Of a stretch of DNA of 64,000 bases, positions 1 through 8,916 are shown in pieces. The stretch's first letter is position 1. Each line of letters starts with the position of its first letter. The stretch is taken from assembly GCF_026262505.1 (NCBI RefSeq), contig NC_067206.1, positions 11,799,507 through 11,863,506 of the forward strand, given 5' to 3'. Source of the stretch: Trichomonas vaginalis G3 (lineage: Eukaryota > Parabasalia > Trichomonadida > Trichomonadidae). The position numbers were made by a program, and so were the translations under genes. Below the pieces are notes generated by a model. The model was given only the letters and a program-made list of their open reading frames with translations. It searched no databases and had not been told where the DNA came from.

Positions 1-766
1 ATGTGGCGACATTTAGCATTGCTAAAACTGAATTTTGTAGTTCTGTATTTTTGAGATGTTGAGAAACAGAATCTATTTGTATGGCTCCTCCTGGATAAAA
101 TTCTGAGATTGTGCAAAGTCCACCGTAACAAGCTGCAAGAATTTTTGTATCATCTGTACTAAGCATGGATATAATCTGATTCCAGCAATGTTGTGAACGA
201 CCCTTTCTATATTCAATATATTTTTTGTTCAAAAATGCTAATAACGAGATATAATCTTGAGCAACATTTGGAATATTAAAATGAGAACCTTCTTGTATGA
301 GTAAATCTATCATAGGCCATGGATTATCAATTTCTCCAAAGTTTTGGCAGTATAAAGCGATGATTGTTAATGATTTTTTCGGATTAAATTTAATTAACGG
401 ATGCAAAACATTTGCAATTGTTTCATCAATCAGAATAGAACCTGTAGTGACAATAACATAAAAAACTTCAAAAACTGAATTGAAAAATCGCTCTTGATCG
501 TTTGGTAACATATTTGCAAAACTTCCATCAATAAAACATCGTAAATTGTCCTCGTTTTTTAGACACTGAGATAGTGTTTTAAGGATAGAATCACCAATTT
601 CGGTTGTTAATTCTGGATTTGTAAAATGAGCTAATAACGTTTTGTAAAATAAGCTTGCTTGCCTAGATCTAAGAAGAGAAGGAGCTCTTTCAAGGCCTTC
701 TGAGAAGTTTTTATTTGTGAGTTTCTTGAATACCTTAATATTTAGAGTTTCCGTTGTTTCAGTCAT
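1..766 (-). CDS. N-terminal part of a large helical protein, runs off the left edge
   Basis: An open frame reads leftwards from an ATG at 766 to the window edge without a stop, about 255 residues, beginning MTETTETLNIKVFKKL. The product is rich in leucine, isoleucine and phenylalanine, with helix-type periodicity and no signal peptide. I see no catalytic motif in this part. The look is that of an alpha-solenoid (HEAT/ARM-like) region, but this is impression, not a domain match. The start is supported by a trichomonad initiator about 43 bases upstream. It is the first of three leftward genes in a row. The C-terminus, and with it the true function, lies outside the window. Confidence 0.75.
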   Translation of the reverse strand, partial: MTETTETLNIKVFKKLTNKNFSEGLERAPSLLRSRQASLFYKTLLAHFTNPELTTEIGDSILKTLSQCLKNEDNLRCFIDGSFANMLPNDQERFFNSVFEVFYVIVTTGSILIDETIANVLHPLIKFNPKKSLTIIALYCQNFGEIDNPWPMIDLLIQEGSHFNIPNVAQDYISLLAFLNKKYIEYRKGRSQHCWNQIISMLSTDDTKILAACYGGLCTISEFYPGGAIQIDSVSQHLKNTELQNSVLAMLNVAT

Positions 767-1105
767 TTCAATAGATATAAAAAAAGTTTTTTTTCTCAAT
801 ACAAAAAGTGACAAAGTTTCAAGATCACCAGTAATCATTGATTTTTAATTTATGCGTTTGGTTTTTAACATATTTATTAATATTGTAATTTACTACAATA
901 AATGTACAATCATATATTCAAGGAGCCAATCTGTAGATACGTTTCATTTAATTTTTATAATATGATTTATGTTCTTATATCTATGTAGAAATAGTAAACA
1001 ATTGGCATAATATCTAGAATGTAATGTTCATCAGAAACACAAGTTTCCATATAAAACAAACAACAAAACAATTTTTATTATATAAAAATACAAACATAAT
1101 ATAAA
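767..1105. other. Intergenic stretch without a gene
   Basis: Between two leftward genes. It holds the initiator of the left gene and AT-rich sequence that should serve as the 3' region of the right gene. No repeat, RNA or other gene seen. Confidence 0.6.
803..811 (-). promoter_or_regulatory. Initiator (Inr) of the leftward gene at 766
   Basis: On the minus strand this reads TCACTTTTT, matching the trichomonad initiator TCA+1-Py-(T/A). The predicted +1 A is at 809, giving a leader of about 43 bases. Confidence 0.5.
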
Positions 1106-2791
1106 CTATCTACGATTAATTGGCGTTACATATAAAGCGCACGCCAAAGGTCTTGTTCCTGGCTTAACAGGAGGGAGAGGCTTTTTGATATAAACCTTTT
1201 TTGTTTCTTTCTTTGGCATTTGAGGCAAAAAAGACAATTCTCTGAGTTCTGATGAAGATTTCACCAGCTTAATATCATTAGTACTATGTCTAACATTCTT
1301 AGCGATGGTAACAGAAGAAACACTTCTTGACGATTTCGAATTTAAGTCCAAAGGAGGCTGAGAAACAAAACCCGTTCTAGATTCATCATAAGGAAATATT
1401 TTCAAGTTTAAGTTTGAATCCTGTGCGAAAGCTTCAACTTCATTTGAAAAATTTCCAACTGGAGCGGTTTTATTCAAAAAGAAATTTCTGAAAAAATTTG
1501 GGACTAGTTTTGTCGAAAAGGCTGATGATGCGTTGATACTTATTGCCGCTTGTAGCCATATGATCCTTGTATTATTTAATGAAGAAATGCTTTCACAAAT
1601 CGCTAAAGATCTCTTCGTATATTTTTTTTTGAGAAAAGACAAAGCTATGAACACGAACATCTTCCTGATAAACAAAGAAACCCATTCTTTTGTTTCGTCT
1701 CGTGCTTGGTTTTGCAAAACCAAGGTTCTAAATAATATCATTGCAGATCGATGCCAAATTTTGGAAGAAATAGCTGTTCTCCCAATAAAATTCAATACTC
1801 TTTCAACTCCAACATCTTTCGAGAGCATCTCTAAGATGATAAAGTCTTGCGTGTTGCGAATTCCTCGTTCAGTAATTATTTCAAAAATTTTTTGTGGTAA
1901 AATGCTTTGATTATTCATAAAAAGCATAAATTTGGCTGCAATATAAAATATTTCTGAATTCTGAGAGTCTAAATTCAATAAAATTAGCGAATATCGATGA
2001 GGAATTTGATATTTCATCTGTTTTTGGACGACGTGATTAAGAATTGTCAAAGATATACGTAAGAATTCAGCTGATGCTTCAATATTAGAATATGTAAATA
2101 AAATTATTAATTTGTCTAAAAAATCAACAGAAATTTTTGATGAATGCGAAGGTTTTTTGGCACCAAAGTATAATATATCGTATAATAGATTAGCAACTTG
2201 AATTTTAAATGACCATCCTTTTTGTTTTTGAGTTCTTTTGGAATATGTTAAGAAATTTAATAAGGAATTGATTAAAGTAGCCGTAAGAGAAGTATTAGAA
2301 GTGACTTCGGACCATAATTTATGATTGCTTAACTTTAATTCGTGTAAAGTTTGAATATATAAGCTTGGATTGTTAAAAATGATTGGTATTGTATATATAA
2401 CGAATGACACTAGACTACTATACTTTAATGTAGTAATTGTAAAAACGCATGAACTTAAATCATTCGGTCTGTAAATTTGTCTGTTATTAAAAACGAAGAG
2501 AAGAAATCCTTTGAAATTGGTTAGAGGGTTGGGTACATCAGCTGTGGGATGAAATTCTATCAATCTTTCATGAATTTGTGTCCAATATTCTTCTTTACTT
2601 CCAGAAATCGCAAAAATAAAGAAGCAAGGACATGTTTTAAGCCATGCTTTCTGTGCAATATATGGTTCTACACAATTTCCATCATTTTTTATATTTTCCC
2701 GATGTGTGATGCCCGTTAAAAACCACTCAAAGGGATCATCCATTGAATTTGAAAATGTAAATCTTTGTAAATTTACAAAAATATCTGACAT
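1106..2791 (-). CDS. Unrecognised protein, 561 residues
   Basis: A long open frame without a recognised domain. The start is taken at the ATG at 2791 (MSDIFVNLQRF) and not at the first ATG of the open frame at 2839, because an initiator TCACTTT lies just before 2791. The first 450 residues are hydrophobic and helix-rich (for example FKGFLLFVFNN and SLVSFVIYTIPIIF) and may form an alpha-solenoid. The last 110 are polar, Ser- and Lys-rich and probably disordered, ending KKPLPPVKPGTRPLACALYV, where the proline motif could bind an SH3- or WW-like partner. No signal peptide and no enzyme motif were seen. It lies head to tail with its minus-strand neighbours. Function unknown. Confidence 0.75.
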   Translation of the reverse strand: MSDIFVNLQRFTFSNSMDDPFEWFLTGITHRENIKNDGNCVEPYIAQKAWLKTCPCFFIFAISGSKEEYWTQIHERLIEFHPTADVPNPLTNFKGFLLFVFNNRQIYRPNDLSSCVFTITTLKYSSLVSFVIYTIPIIFNNPSLYIQTLHELKLSNHKLWSEVTSNTSLTATLINSLLNFLTYSKRTQKQKGWSFKIQVANLLYDILYFGAKKPSHSSKISVDFLDKLIILFTYSNIEASAEFLRISLTILNHVVQKQMKYQIPHRYSLILLNLDSQNSEIFYIAAKFMLFMNNQSILPQKIFEIITERGIRNTQDFIILEMLSKDVGVERVLNFIGRTAISSKIWHRSAMILFRTLVLQNQARDETKEWVSLFIRKMFVFIALSFLKKKYTKRSLAICESISSLNNTRIIWLQAAISINASSAFSTKLVPNFFRNFFLNKTAPVGNFSNEVEAFAQDSNLNLKIFPYDESRTGFVSQPPLDLNSKSSRSVSSVTIAKNVRHSTNDIKLVKSSSELRELSFLPQMPKKETKKVYIKKPLPPVKPGTRPLACALYVTPINRR

Positions 2792-2794
2792 TGT

Positions 2795-2801
2795 AAAGTG
2801 A
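2795..2801 (-). promoter_or_regulatory. Initiator (Inr) that sets the start of the 561-residue gene
   Basis: TCACTTT on the minus strand with +1 at 2799, only 8 bases from the chosen ATG. Short leaders are normal for trichomonads, so this decides the start codon. Confidence 0.7.
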
Positions 2802-2984
2802 TAATAGATTGAACTCATTTTTAAAATTATTGATTTCACCCAGCGTATACTGGTAATAAATATTCCAAATATGAAATGATCCTCTAAAAGAAAATCTTAT
2901 ATATATAAAAAAAAATATTGTAAATGAATTTTAAATACAGATTTAATATAGTTTATACAATGTATGGATATATACATAAAGAAA

Positions 2985-3869
2985 TCATAACAGTGTCTTT
3001 TCTGCTTCAGATATTCGCAAAACTAAGATTGAAATGGCTCTTTCAAGCTCAGTAATTCTATCAGATAGCTCCCAAACAAAAGCATTCATCTTTTGTAGGC
3101 ATTGCAACGCCTTAGATGAATCCTTTAGTGTATTAAATTGCAAATCAAATCTCATTCCCGAAACTGGCTGAGAAAATTGCGGGGCTTGTATAATCGATGA
3201 TGAAGTAGACATTTGCCCAGATTGTTTTTTGAATTTATCCAAATCCGTCATTGATCCATGAGATTCGCTCTTCGTAAGCTCGCGTTTTTCTTCAGCTGCT
3301 GCGGCTGCCGCAGCAGCTGCAGCTTTTCTTGAAGTTCTAGTGTACTCCAACTTTGTTTGCTGGGCGGCCTGCTCTGCTAATTGTTCAGCCTGAATTTGAG
3401 CTTTTTGCGCAGCCTTTTCTGCTCTTCTTTCTGCTCTCTGCTTTGCTTGTTTTTCTCTTTCTTCACTTGCTTTTTCGTATTTTACCTTCATTTGGTCTGA
3501 ATTTAAAAATTCAAGAAGCAATTTGCATAAAATGGGTTTTCTAAGAGAGCTTTCTGGTTTATCGGTAAGTTTAAGTAATCGAATAATAATTCTTAATTTA
3601 CGTACTGAAAGATAATCTGATAATGTGTCATCATTGAGTTGTTTTTGTTCATAAGCTTTAACAAATATCTTAGCTAGCTGGTCCTTAACCTGTTCCATTG
3701 TCATTGAGCTCGAAAACATGTATGATTGGCTACTGCCCCCACTACCTTTCATTTTGGATGGATCTGCCCGTGGAGGAGGTGCTCTTTTCTTCTCTTCTTT
3801 ATCTTTGTCACTCACATCTATTGTTTGTTGTGGTAATTCCTTATCTTTTTCGGTGTTTTCTTCATTCAT
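2985..3869 (-). CDS. Alanine-rich coiled-coil protein, 294 residues
   Basis: Not recognised as a family. Residues 1-50 are acidic/basic low complexity with Pro and Gly. Residues 55-130 look like a compact helical domain (MEQVKDQLAKIFVKAYEQK onward). Residues 130-200 form a charged Glu/Lys/Ala coiled coil with a run of about ten alanines. The last 50 residues are a second, more hydrophobic coiled coil (ELSDRITELERAISILVLRI). The layout suggests a scaffold or oligomeric adaptor, which is inference only. No initiator is obvious in the 40 bases upstream. The gene is divergent from the ankyrin gene, with a candidate structured RNA between them. Confidence 0.7.
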   Translation of the reverse strand: MNEENTEKDKELPQQTIDVSDKDKEEKKRAPPPRADPSKMKGSGGSSQSYMFSSSMTMEQVKDQLAKIFVKAYEQKQLNDDTLSDYLSVRKLRIIIRLLKLTDKPESSLRKPILCKLLLEFLNSDQMKVKYEKASEEREKQAKQRAERRAEKAAQKAQIQAEQLAEQAAQQTKLEYTRTSRKAAAAAAAAAAEEKRELTKSESHGSMTDLDKFKKQSGQMSTSSSIIQAPQFSQPVSGMRFDLQFNTLKDSSKALQCLQKMNAFVWELSDRITELERAISILVLRISEAEKTLL

Positions 3870-4091
3870 TCTATTTTGAAACGATTATTGTAATTAAAAA
3901 ATTGGAAAACCATATGTAGTGACACATGCCTACGGAATATTGATCTGTTTTGTTAATGATTAAAAAAGAACGATCTAATAATGAATCAGCTTACATTGAT
4001 ACGTATATGGATTTAAAATAATGGCAATGAGTAAATAGTCGTCCTATATTCATCCTTTCATTCTCATTTTCAATATATTGGCTCAAGGTTA

Positions 4092-4194
4092 GTGCTTCAT
4101 AGAAACTTTTTGCTCCTTTGGGAGAGAACGAAAGTCTCGGAGGTACTGAACCCGAACTAGTGCTGAGAATACTGTGATTCTCGATATGAAGTGC
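4092..4194 (+). ncRNA. Candidate cloverleaf-like structured RNA
   Basis: A 10-bp closing stem (GTGCTTCATA with TATGAAGTGC, two G-U pairs) encloses three arms. These are CTCC/GGAG at 4113 and 4139 with an inner GAGA/TCTC, GTACT/AGTGC at 4143 and 4159, and GAGAAT/ATTCTC at 4165 and 4177 with a 6-base loop. The G-U pairs would be A-C mismatches on the other strand, so plus is preferred. It is not a tRNA: there is no box A or box B and no T-loop. It could be an snRNA or snoRNA not recognised by sequence, or chance folding in a 520-base intergenic stretch. Confidence 0.35.
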
Positions 4195-4370
4195 ATATGA
4201 GTTTTAAATAAGAAATATTATGGCAATAAATAAATTTGATTCAGATTGTCTTAATTTCATGACAGCTTCAAGGAAACACGCCTTTTAGATATCGTAGTAA
4301 TGAGTACAACTCATTTTATATGATGTGAACACTAATGAAAGATTTTCGAGAGCGTTAGTTTAAAATTTTC

Positions 4371-4377
4371 TCACTTA
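4371..4377 (+). promoter_or_regulatory. Initiator (Inr) of the ankyrin gene
   Basis: TCACTTA with +1 at 4373, 18 bases before the ATG at 4391. It fits the trichomonad initiator consensus. Confidence 0.6.
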
Positions 4378-4390
4378 AGAATCAGTTCTC

Positions 4391-5925
4391 ATGAAAGATT
4401 CATCAAATCGCCAAAAATTTGTCATTTTTATGATTGAGCGCTTTCAAAACTTAATCCTTTTTCAAAAGAGTTTAACATTAATTAATGAAGATAGTTACCA
4501 AGAGACACTTAACTTAATCCTTAAATCAGACTATCTTAATTCTGCAACTCAGATTTCATTTTTAACTCATGAAATATTTCAAGAATATACAGTTAGACCA
4601 CAAAATATAAGTTTATTAACACAGATAATCAAAGATATAATCAACTCAGAAGAATCTACTCTGCATTCAACGCCATTCAAAACTATATTTATTGAGCAAA
4701 CACTCTCAGGTGTAGATGATAACAATAAATCAGGGCTTTGCGCTGCATATCACTTCATGTATCGCCTATTAGAAGAAAATGCAGTTACTTTAGATGAACT
4801 TTTACCAATTTTTGATTTAATTTTGCAGAAACCAAAAGAAAAAGTGAATACAATAGCAATTATCCAGATTTTTTTCGGAAGTAACATTGAAGTATCACAT
4901 CCAACGTTGTATTTAAGATTTTTTCCCAAACAAATTCAAGTTTTTCATATTTTAATGAGTTTTTACACTATTCAAATGAAATTAAAGATCAATTAGTACA
5001 TTATGGGCATCCTTTTGATTCAATTCAATATGCCCTCGCAACAGATGATTTAGAAAAGCTAAACCAATATTCATTCCTTCCAAATTTTGATATTAACATG
5101 AAACTAGGAAAGGCAATGGTATTAATGGAGCCTTATCCTGTACTCCAAGGCGACCCAACTTTAATTTTATATGCTGCATATTGCAATTCTATTAATTGTT
5201 TTAAATGGCTCTTTTTGAATGGCGCAAGCTTGAATGCAAAAGATAAATGGGGACAAGACGCAGCCTATTTCGCCATTTCCGGCGGATCATTGGAAATATT
5301 ACGCATTCTTGAACAACAAGGGTTTGAAGTATATAATTTGGAACCTTGTATCGAACATAGACAGTATCATATTTTTGATTGGATAATTGAACAAAACTTA
5401 GATGAAAAAGGTAGATATCAACATGATTTAATAAATAATGCTTATATTTTTAGTGCAAGATATAATAATGCATACACTCTTTGTGAATGCTTAAATTATG
5501 GCGCAGATCCAATGGCAAATCTCCAACTGTGGGGAGCTCTGCATCAATCAATTTTATATTCTGATTTGCAGATTGCAATTCTGCTTGCACAATGCAGCGA
5601 AATAGATGTTAATTGGAAAGACGCAAATGGTTGTTCAGCACTTCTTTTTGCAACAACTAACCATTGCTATAAAGTTGTTAAGGCTCTTGTTTGCAATCCA
5701 AGGGTGGATATTAATACTTTCGATAATAGCCAATGGACTTGTTTGCATCGTTTAGTTTCGGATAGAGCAACTGAGATGATAAAGTTTATTTGCTCATTGA
5801 ATGGATTCGATGTAAATGTAAGGGATATTAATGGAATATCTGCTTTTGATTTAGCAAAATCGATGGATTACAAAGATGCAATGGATATTATTTCAAAATC
5901 ACCCGGATTTAATCATATGAAATAG
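4391..5925 (+). pseudogene. Ankyrin-repeat protein (DUF3447-type), frameshifted
   Basis: The N-terminal 190 residues resemble the helical leader found in the very large trichomonad ankyrin family. The second half (from about 5,100) has four to five ankyrin repeats, for example DANGCSALLFATTNHCYKVVKAL, WTCLHRLVSDRATEMIKFI and DINGISAFDLAKSMDYKDAMDII. The two halves lie in different frames. Reading stops at 4996 while the family pattern continues in another frame from about 4,945, so one small indel near 4,945-4,960 separates them. That is either a real pseudogene or a sequencing error. The initiator is intact. Ankyrin repeats bind proteins; the partner is unknown. No stop or other damage is seen after the shift. 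Confidence 0.8.
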
Positions 5926-6083
5926 AATTTTAGTATTATTCCAAATTATACAGGGTATTAGTTTTTTTCGATTACTTAAATTGCTCAATAAGCAAAGATC
6001 AATAGTATTGAATTAGAGATTATTGGTGAATAACATAATAAAGATTGACTTATGAGCTTTCGAAATGAATTTATTTCAATTGA
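5926..6083. other. Spacer between ankyrin gene and TIR element
   Basis: AT-rich 3' region of the ankyrin gene; no other feature seen. Confidence 0.5.
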
Positions 6084-8048
6084 TTAAGGGTGCACCCGTA
6101 TGTACGTTTATTTGAGAGGAGGAGGATTACCCTCTCAATTTTGAGGGATTCGTTAGTTTATTTTCTCGATGAATATGCAATAAAATTTGATTTTTACCTT
6201 ATCAATATACTTCATATAATATACACATGTTCATGTAAAAACTTTTTTCCAAAATCCTCAGGAATTAAGGGATTTTTGAATTTTAAGAATTTTTTCGAAT
6301 TTTTTCGAAAAAAAATATTTTCAGAACAGCCTTAACGGCTAAGATTTAGGAAAAATGTTAAGTATCAAAAAGAAAGGAGGTCTGATATAGACAACATATA
6401 TCGTTGAAGGTTGAAAAAATCTCTAATATTTGAGCCCAAAATTTCAAATTTTAATTTTTTGAAAAAAGGAGGCCACCCGTATGTACGTTTATTTGAGAGG
6501 AGGAAGATTATATTTTTGAAAGGGTGAAACATTATGAATATGTTAATTATATAATAATATGTATTATTATAAAAAAGAAAAAATAAAGCACGTTAAAATT
6601 TTTCTTTCTTGATTTTTTACAAAATCTACTTAGAATTATGCAAAATATGACTAAATAATTATAAATTTCAAGTTAAATTTTAATTTTGATAAATAATTTA
6701 AATTTCAAAATTGTTGCATGCTAAGTTCGGTCAACGATAGAAATTGAGTGGAAATTAATCGTCGAGGAAGTACGATTATGTAAAGTAAAAAAATGTTGTG
6801 GGATTTTTAATATTATATATTATTTTATAATAAATTTTTTTGAGTCATTTTAAGAAGCACATATAATTTTTTGAATTTAAAAATTAAAGTAGTGTCAAAC
6901 GAATTTATCACTTAATTTAATACTCAGATTTCTTAAAATTAATGAAAAAAGGTTTTCTGAGAACTTTTGAGAATGGTTTTCAAATTCCATTATTGAAAAT
7001 ATATAGGTATTGTATGAAATTCAAGCTCTATATTTATTAAAATTCTAAATTTTTAATAAAATTACTTTTCAGAGGAATATGATTTTGAATGGTTGATTAA
7101 TAAGTATAAAAATGTCTACGATTTTAAGGAGGGGATTGTTCCTTATGAGGTATACATCATAACTATATACCTCATAAGGAACAATTCCCTCTTGATAGCT
7201 GGGAAACTTTCTCTGAATAACTTATCATTTGGAGAAAGTTTCCCAGCTATCTATTAGAAACTAAAGGCTGTGAGGCACTAATATATAATCAGTGCCTCAT
7301 AGCCTTTAGTTTCTTATTAAAAACGAGAAAACTTGTTCGAAATGATAAACAATTTCGAACAAGTTTTCTCATTTTAAGGAGGGAATTGTTCCTTATGAGG
7401 TATACATCATAACTATATACCTCATAAGGAACAATTCCCTCTTGATATCCTGGATATTTTTGAATATATTTTTTGAATTAAAGTTCTCAAAAGTATTATC
7501 AAAAGTGATTTTTTAAAAATATCTCCAATTAATTAACTAATTAAAAGTATTATATTTTTAAAATTAAATAGTTTTTCAATTTTTTTGAAGGAATTGAGAT
7601 ACTTCCCACGACAATAAAATTGAGAGGTTTACATTATAACTGATCTTAGCATGCAACAATTCCTCAATAAAGTGCCAAAACCCTATTAAAATATATGAAC
7701 ATTTTCAACATTTTAATGTTTTTATTTAAAAATTTGATGGAATATGAGCTTCAAACAATTATTATGTAAATAAAAATAATTAAATATATGTATTTATTCG
7801 TATTACAACCGTAGTAAGTCGATTCTTCCTTTCTTCTACTGAGTTTTGAATTTGATTTCGAATTGTAAAGAGATTCAAAGGGAAAATACTAGAGGATAAA
7901 AACTACCTCCATGAAAGGGTCATAATGGAGTCAAGTTGTATTTTTTGATATTTTTTGCTTTTCGAGCCTAAATAGGTAGCCAAGATAATGCCTAAAAATA
8001 AGGTTCTAAATTCTGAAGTTTACATGATCCTCTCGTGTGCACCCTTAA
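6084..8048. mobile_element. Candidate non-autonomous DNA element with TTAAGGGTGCAC ends
   Basis: The left end reads TTAAGGGTGCAC (6084-6095) and the right end is its exact reverse complement (8037-8048). A second, inner inverted pair GTTGCATGCTAAG lies at about 6713 and 7650, with looser pairing beyond it, so the element is partly fold-back. The subterminal motif CACCCGTATGTACG recurs at about 6474. No convincing target duplication flanks the ends, and no transposase is encoded. The centre carries the hairpin array listed separately. Most likely a decayed fold-back or MITE-like element. Two adjacent half-palindromes would be the alternative. Confidence 0.5.
7126..7440 (+). ncRNA. Array of five long hairpins (possible small-RNA precursors)
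   Basis: Five hairpins lie head to tail. H1: 7130-7154 with 7166-7190 (25 bp, 11-base loop). H2: 7194-7213 with 7232-7251 (20 bp). H3: 7256-7279 with 7291-7314 (24 bp). H4: 7325-7343 with 7352-7370 (19 bp). H5: 7380-7404 with 7416-7440 (25 bp). H1 and H5 are near copies; the others differ in sequence. Stems are perfect except for one position each in H1 and H3, and both of these would be G-U pairs in a plus-strand transcript. There is no open frame. The stem size suits Dicer-type substrates, but that is inference. Confidence 0.5.
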
Positions 8049-8360
8049 ATGCTTATCCTGTCCTCATAAAAATACAAATTCTTTTCAGAAAATATGTCTT
8101 AATATTTGTTTTGTAATTAGATTATTTTTCTCCCAAATTTTTTTCTAGATATAGGAAATATATGCATTTCGATTTCATCGTATATTTATTGAGCGCTATC
8201 ATTAACTTTTTGTTGATTATTGAGGTTTTAGATCTCAAAATTTTCCCGACAATAATGTGAATTCACACCAAAAATTTCCGAAAAATTTTCCGTGTAAATT
8301 ATTCAATTCCATTCAATTTTTCATTCAATTCGGAGTACTTAAAATCTCAAAAATGTCATT

Positions 8361-8367
8361 TCATTTT
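8361..8367 (+). promoter_or_regulatory. Initiator (Inr) of the flavodoxin gene
   Basis: TCATTTT ends a few bases before the ATG at 8373. An overlapping TCATTTC at 8356 is an equally good match. Confidence 0.5.
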
Positions 8368-8372
8368 CTTAA

Positions 8373-8861
8373 ATGAGTTCTTCTCCTAGGATCCTTGTTG
8401 CATACTATTCTGAAACAGGAACAACTAAAGCGGTTGCTGATATTATTCATGATATTGTTGGCGGTGATATTTTTGAAATTAAATCAACCAATAATTATCC
8501 ATCAACATATCATGAACTGACTCAAGTAGCACAAAGAGAACAGGCCCAAAATGCTCGTCCTGGACTTTTGAATGAACTTGCTCATCCAAATGATTATGAT
8601 GTCATAATCTTGGGAAATCCTTGCTGGTGGGGAACATTTCCAATGGTAACATTCACATTTTTAGAGAAGTATGGATTTGAAAACAAAACAATTTTGCCAT
8701 TTGACACACATGGTGGCAGTGGAATTGGAAGAATGGTTTCAGATGCGAAGAAACTTTGTCCAAAAGCAACAGTGACAGATGGATTAGCAATAGGAAGCAG
8801 TAGAAGCAGAAGTTGCCGTTCAGATGTTGAAAAATGGCTGAAGAAACACAAAATCATTTAA
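8373..8861 (+). CDS. Flavodoxin-like FMN protein, 162 residues
   Basis: Single-domain flavodoxin of the flavodoxin_4/NAD(P)H-oxidoreductase-like group. The phosphate-binding loop of FMN is at the N-terminus (YYSETGTTKAVAD, residues 11-23). The second FMN loop is GNPCWWGTFPM (about 81-91), and the third is PFDTHGGSGIGRMV (about 109-122). Full length for the family. It should bind FMN and carry electrons in the cytosol or hydrogenosome; no hydrogenosomal leader is visible, so cytosol is more likely. Similar genes in bacteria suggest an old lateral origin, known for several trichomonad redox genes. The gene stands alone between two TIR elements. Confidence 0.9.
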   Translation: MSSSPRILVAYYSETGTTKAVADIIHDIVGGDIFEIKSTNNYPSTYHELTQVAQREQAQNARPGLLNELAHPNDYDVIILGNPCWWGTFPMVTFTFLEKYGFENKTILPFDTHGGSGIGRMVSDAKKLCPKATVTDGLAIGSSRSRSCRSDVEKWLKKHKII

Positions 8862-8916
8862 ATAACTTTTTTAAATTTTGCTTTTAAGTTATTTTGCATA
8901 AAATTTAAGATCAAAA

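Noticed and set aside
1533-1910. Plus-strand gene opposite the 561-residue gene
   Set aside because: It lies wholly on the reverse of a better-supported gene and looks like its shadow.
4277-4286. U5 snRNA loop (CGCCTTTTAG)
   Set aside because: The flanks cannot form the U5 stem, and no Sm site was found at the right distance.
6090-6335. Small protein gene at the left end of the first TIR element
   Set aside because: It overlaps the terminal repeat, part of which recurs at 6,474, and has no initiator or codon pattern of a gene.
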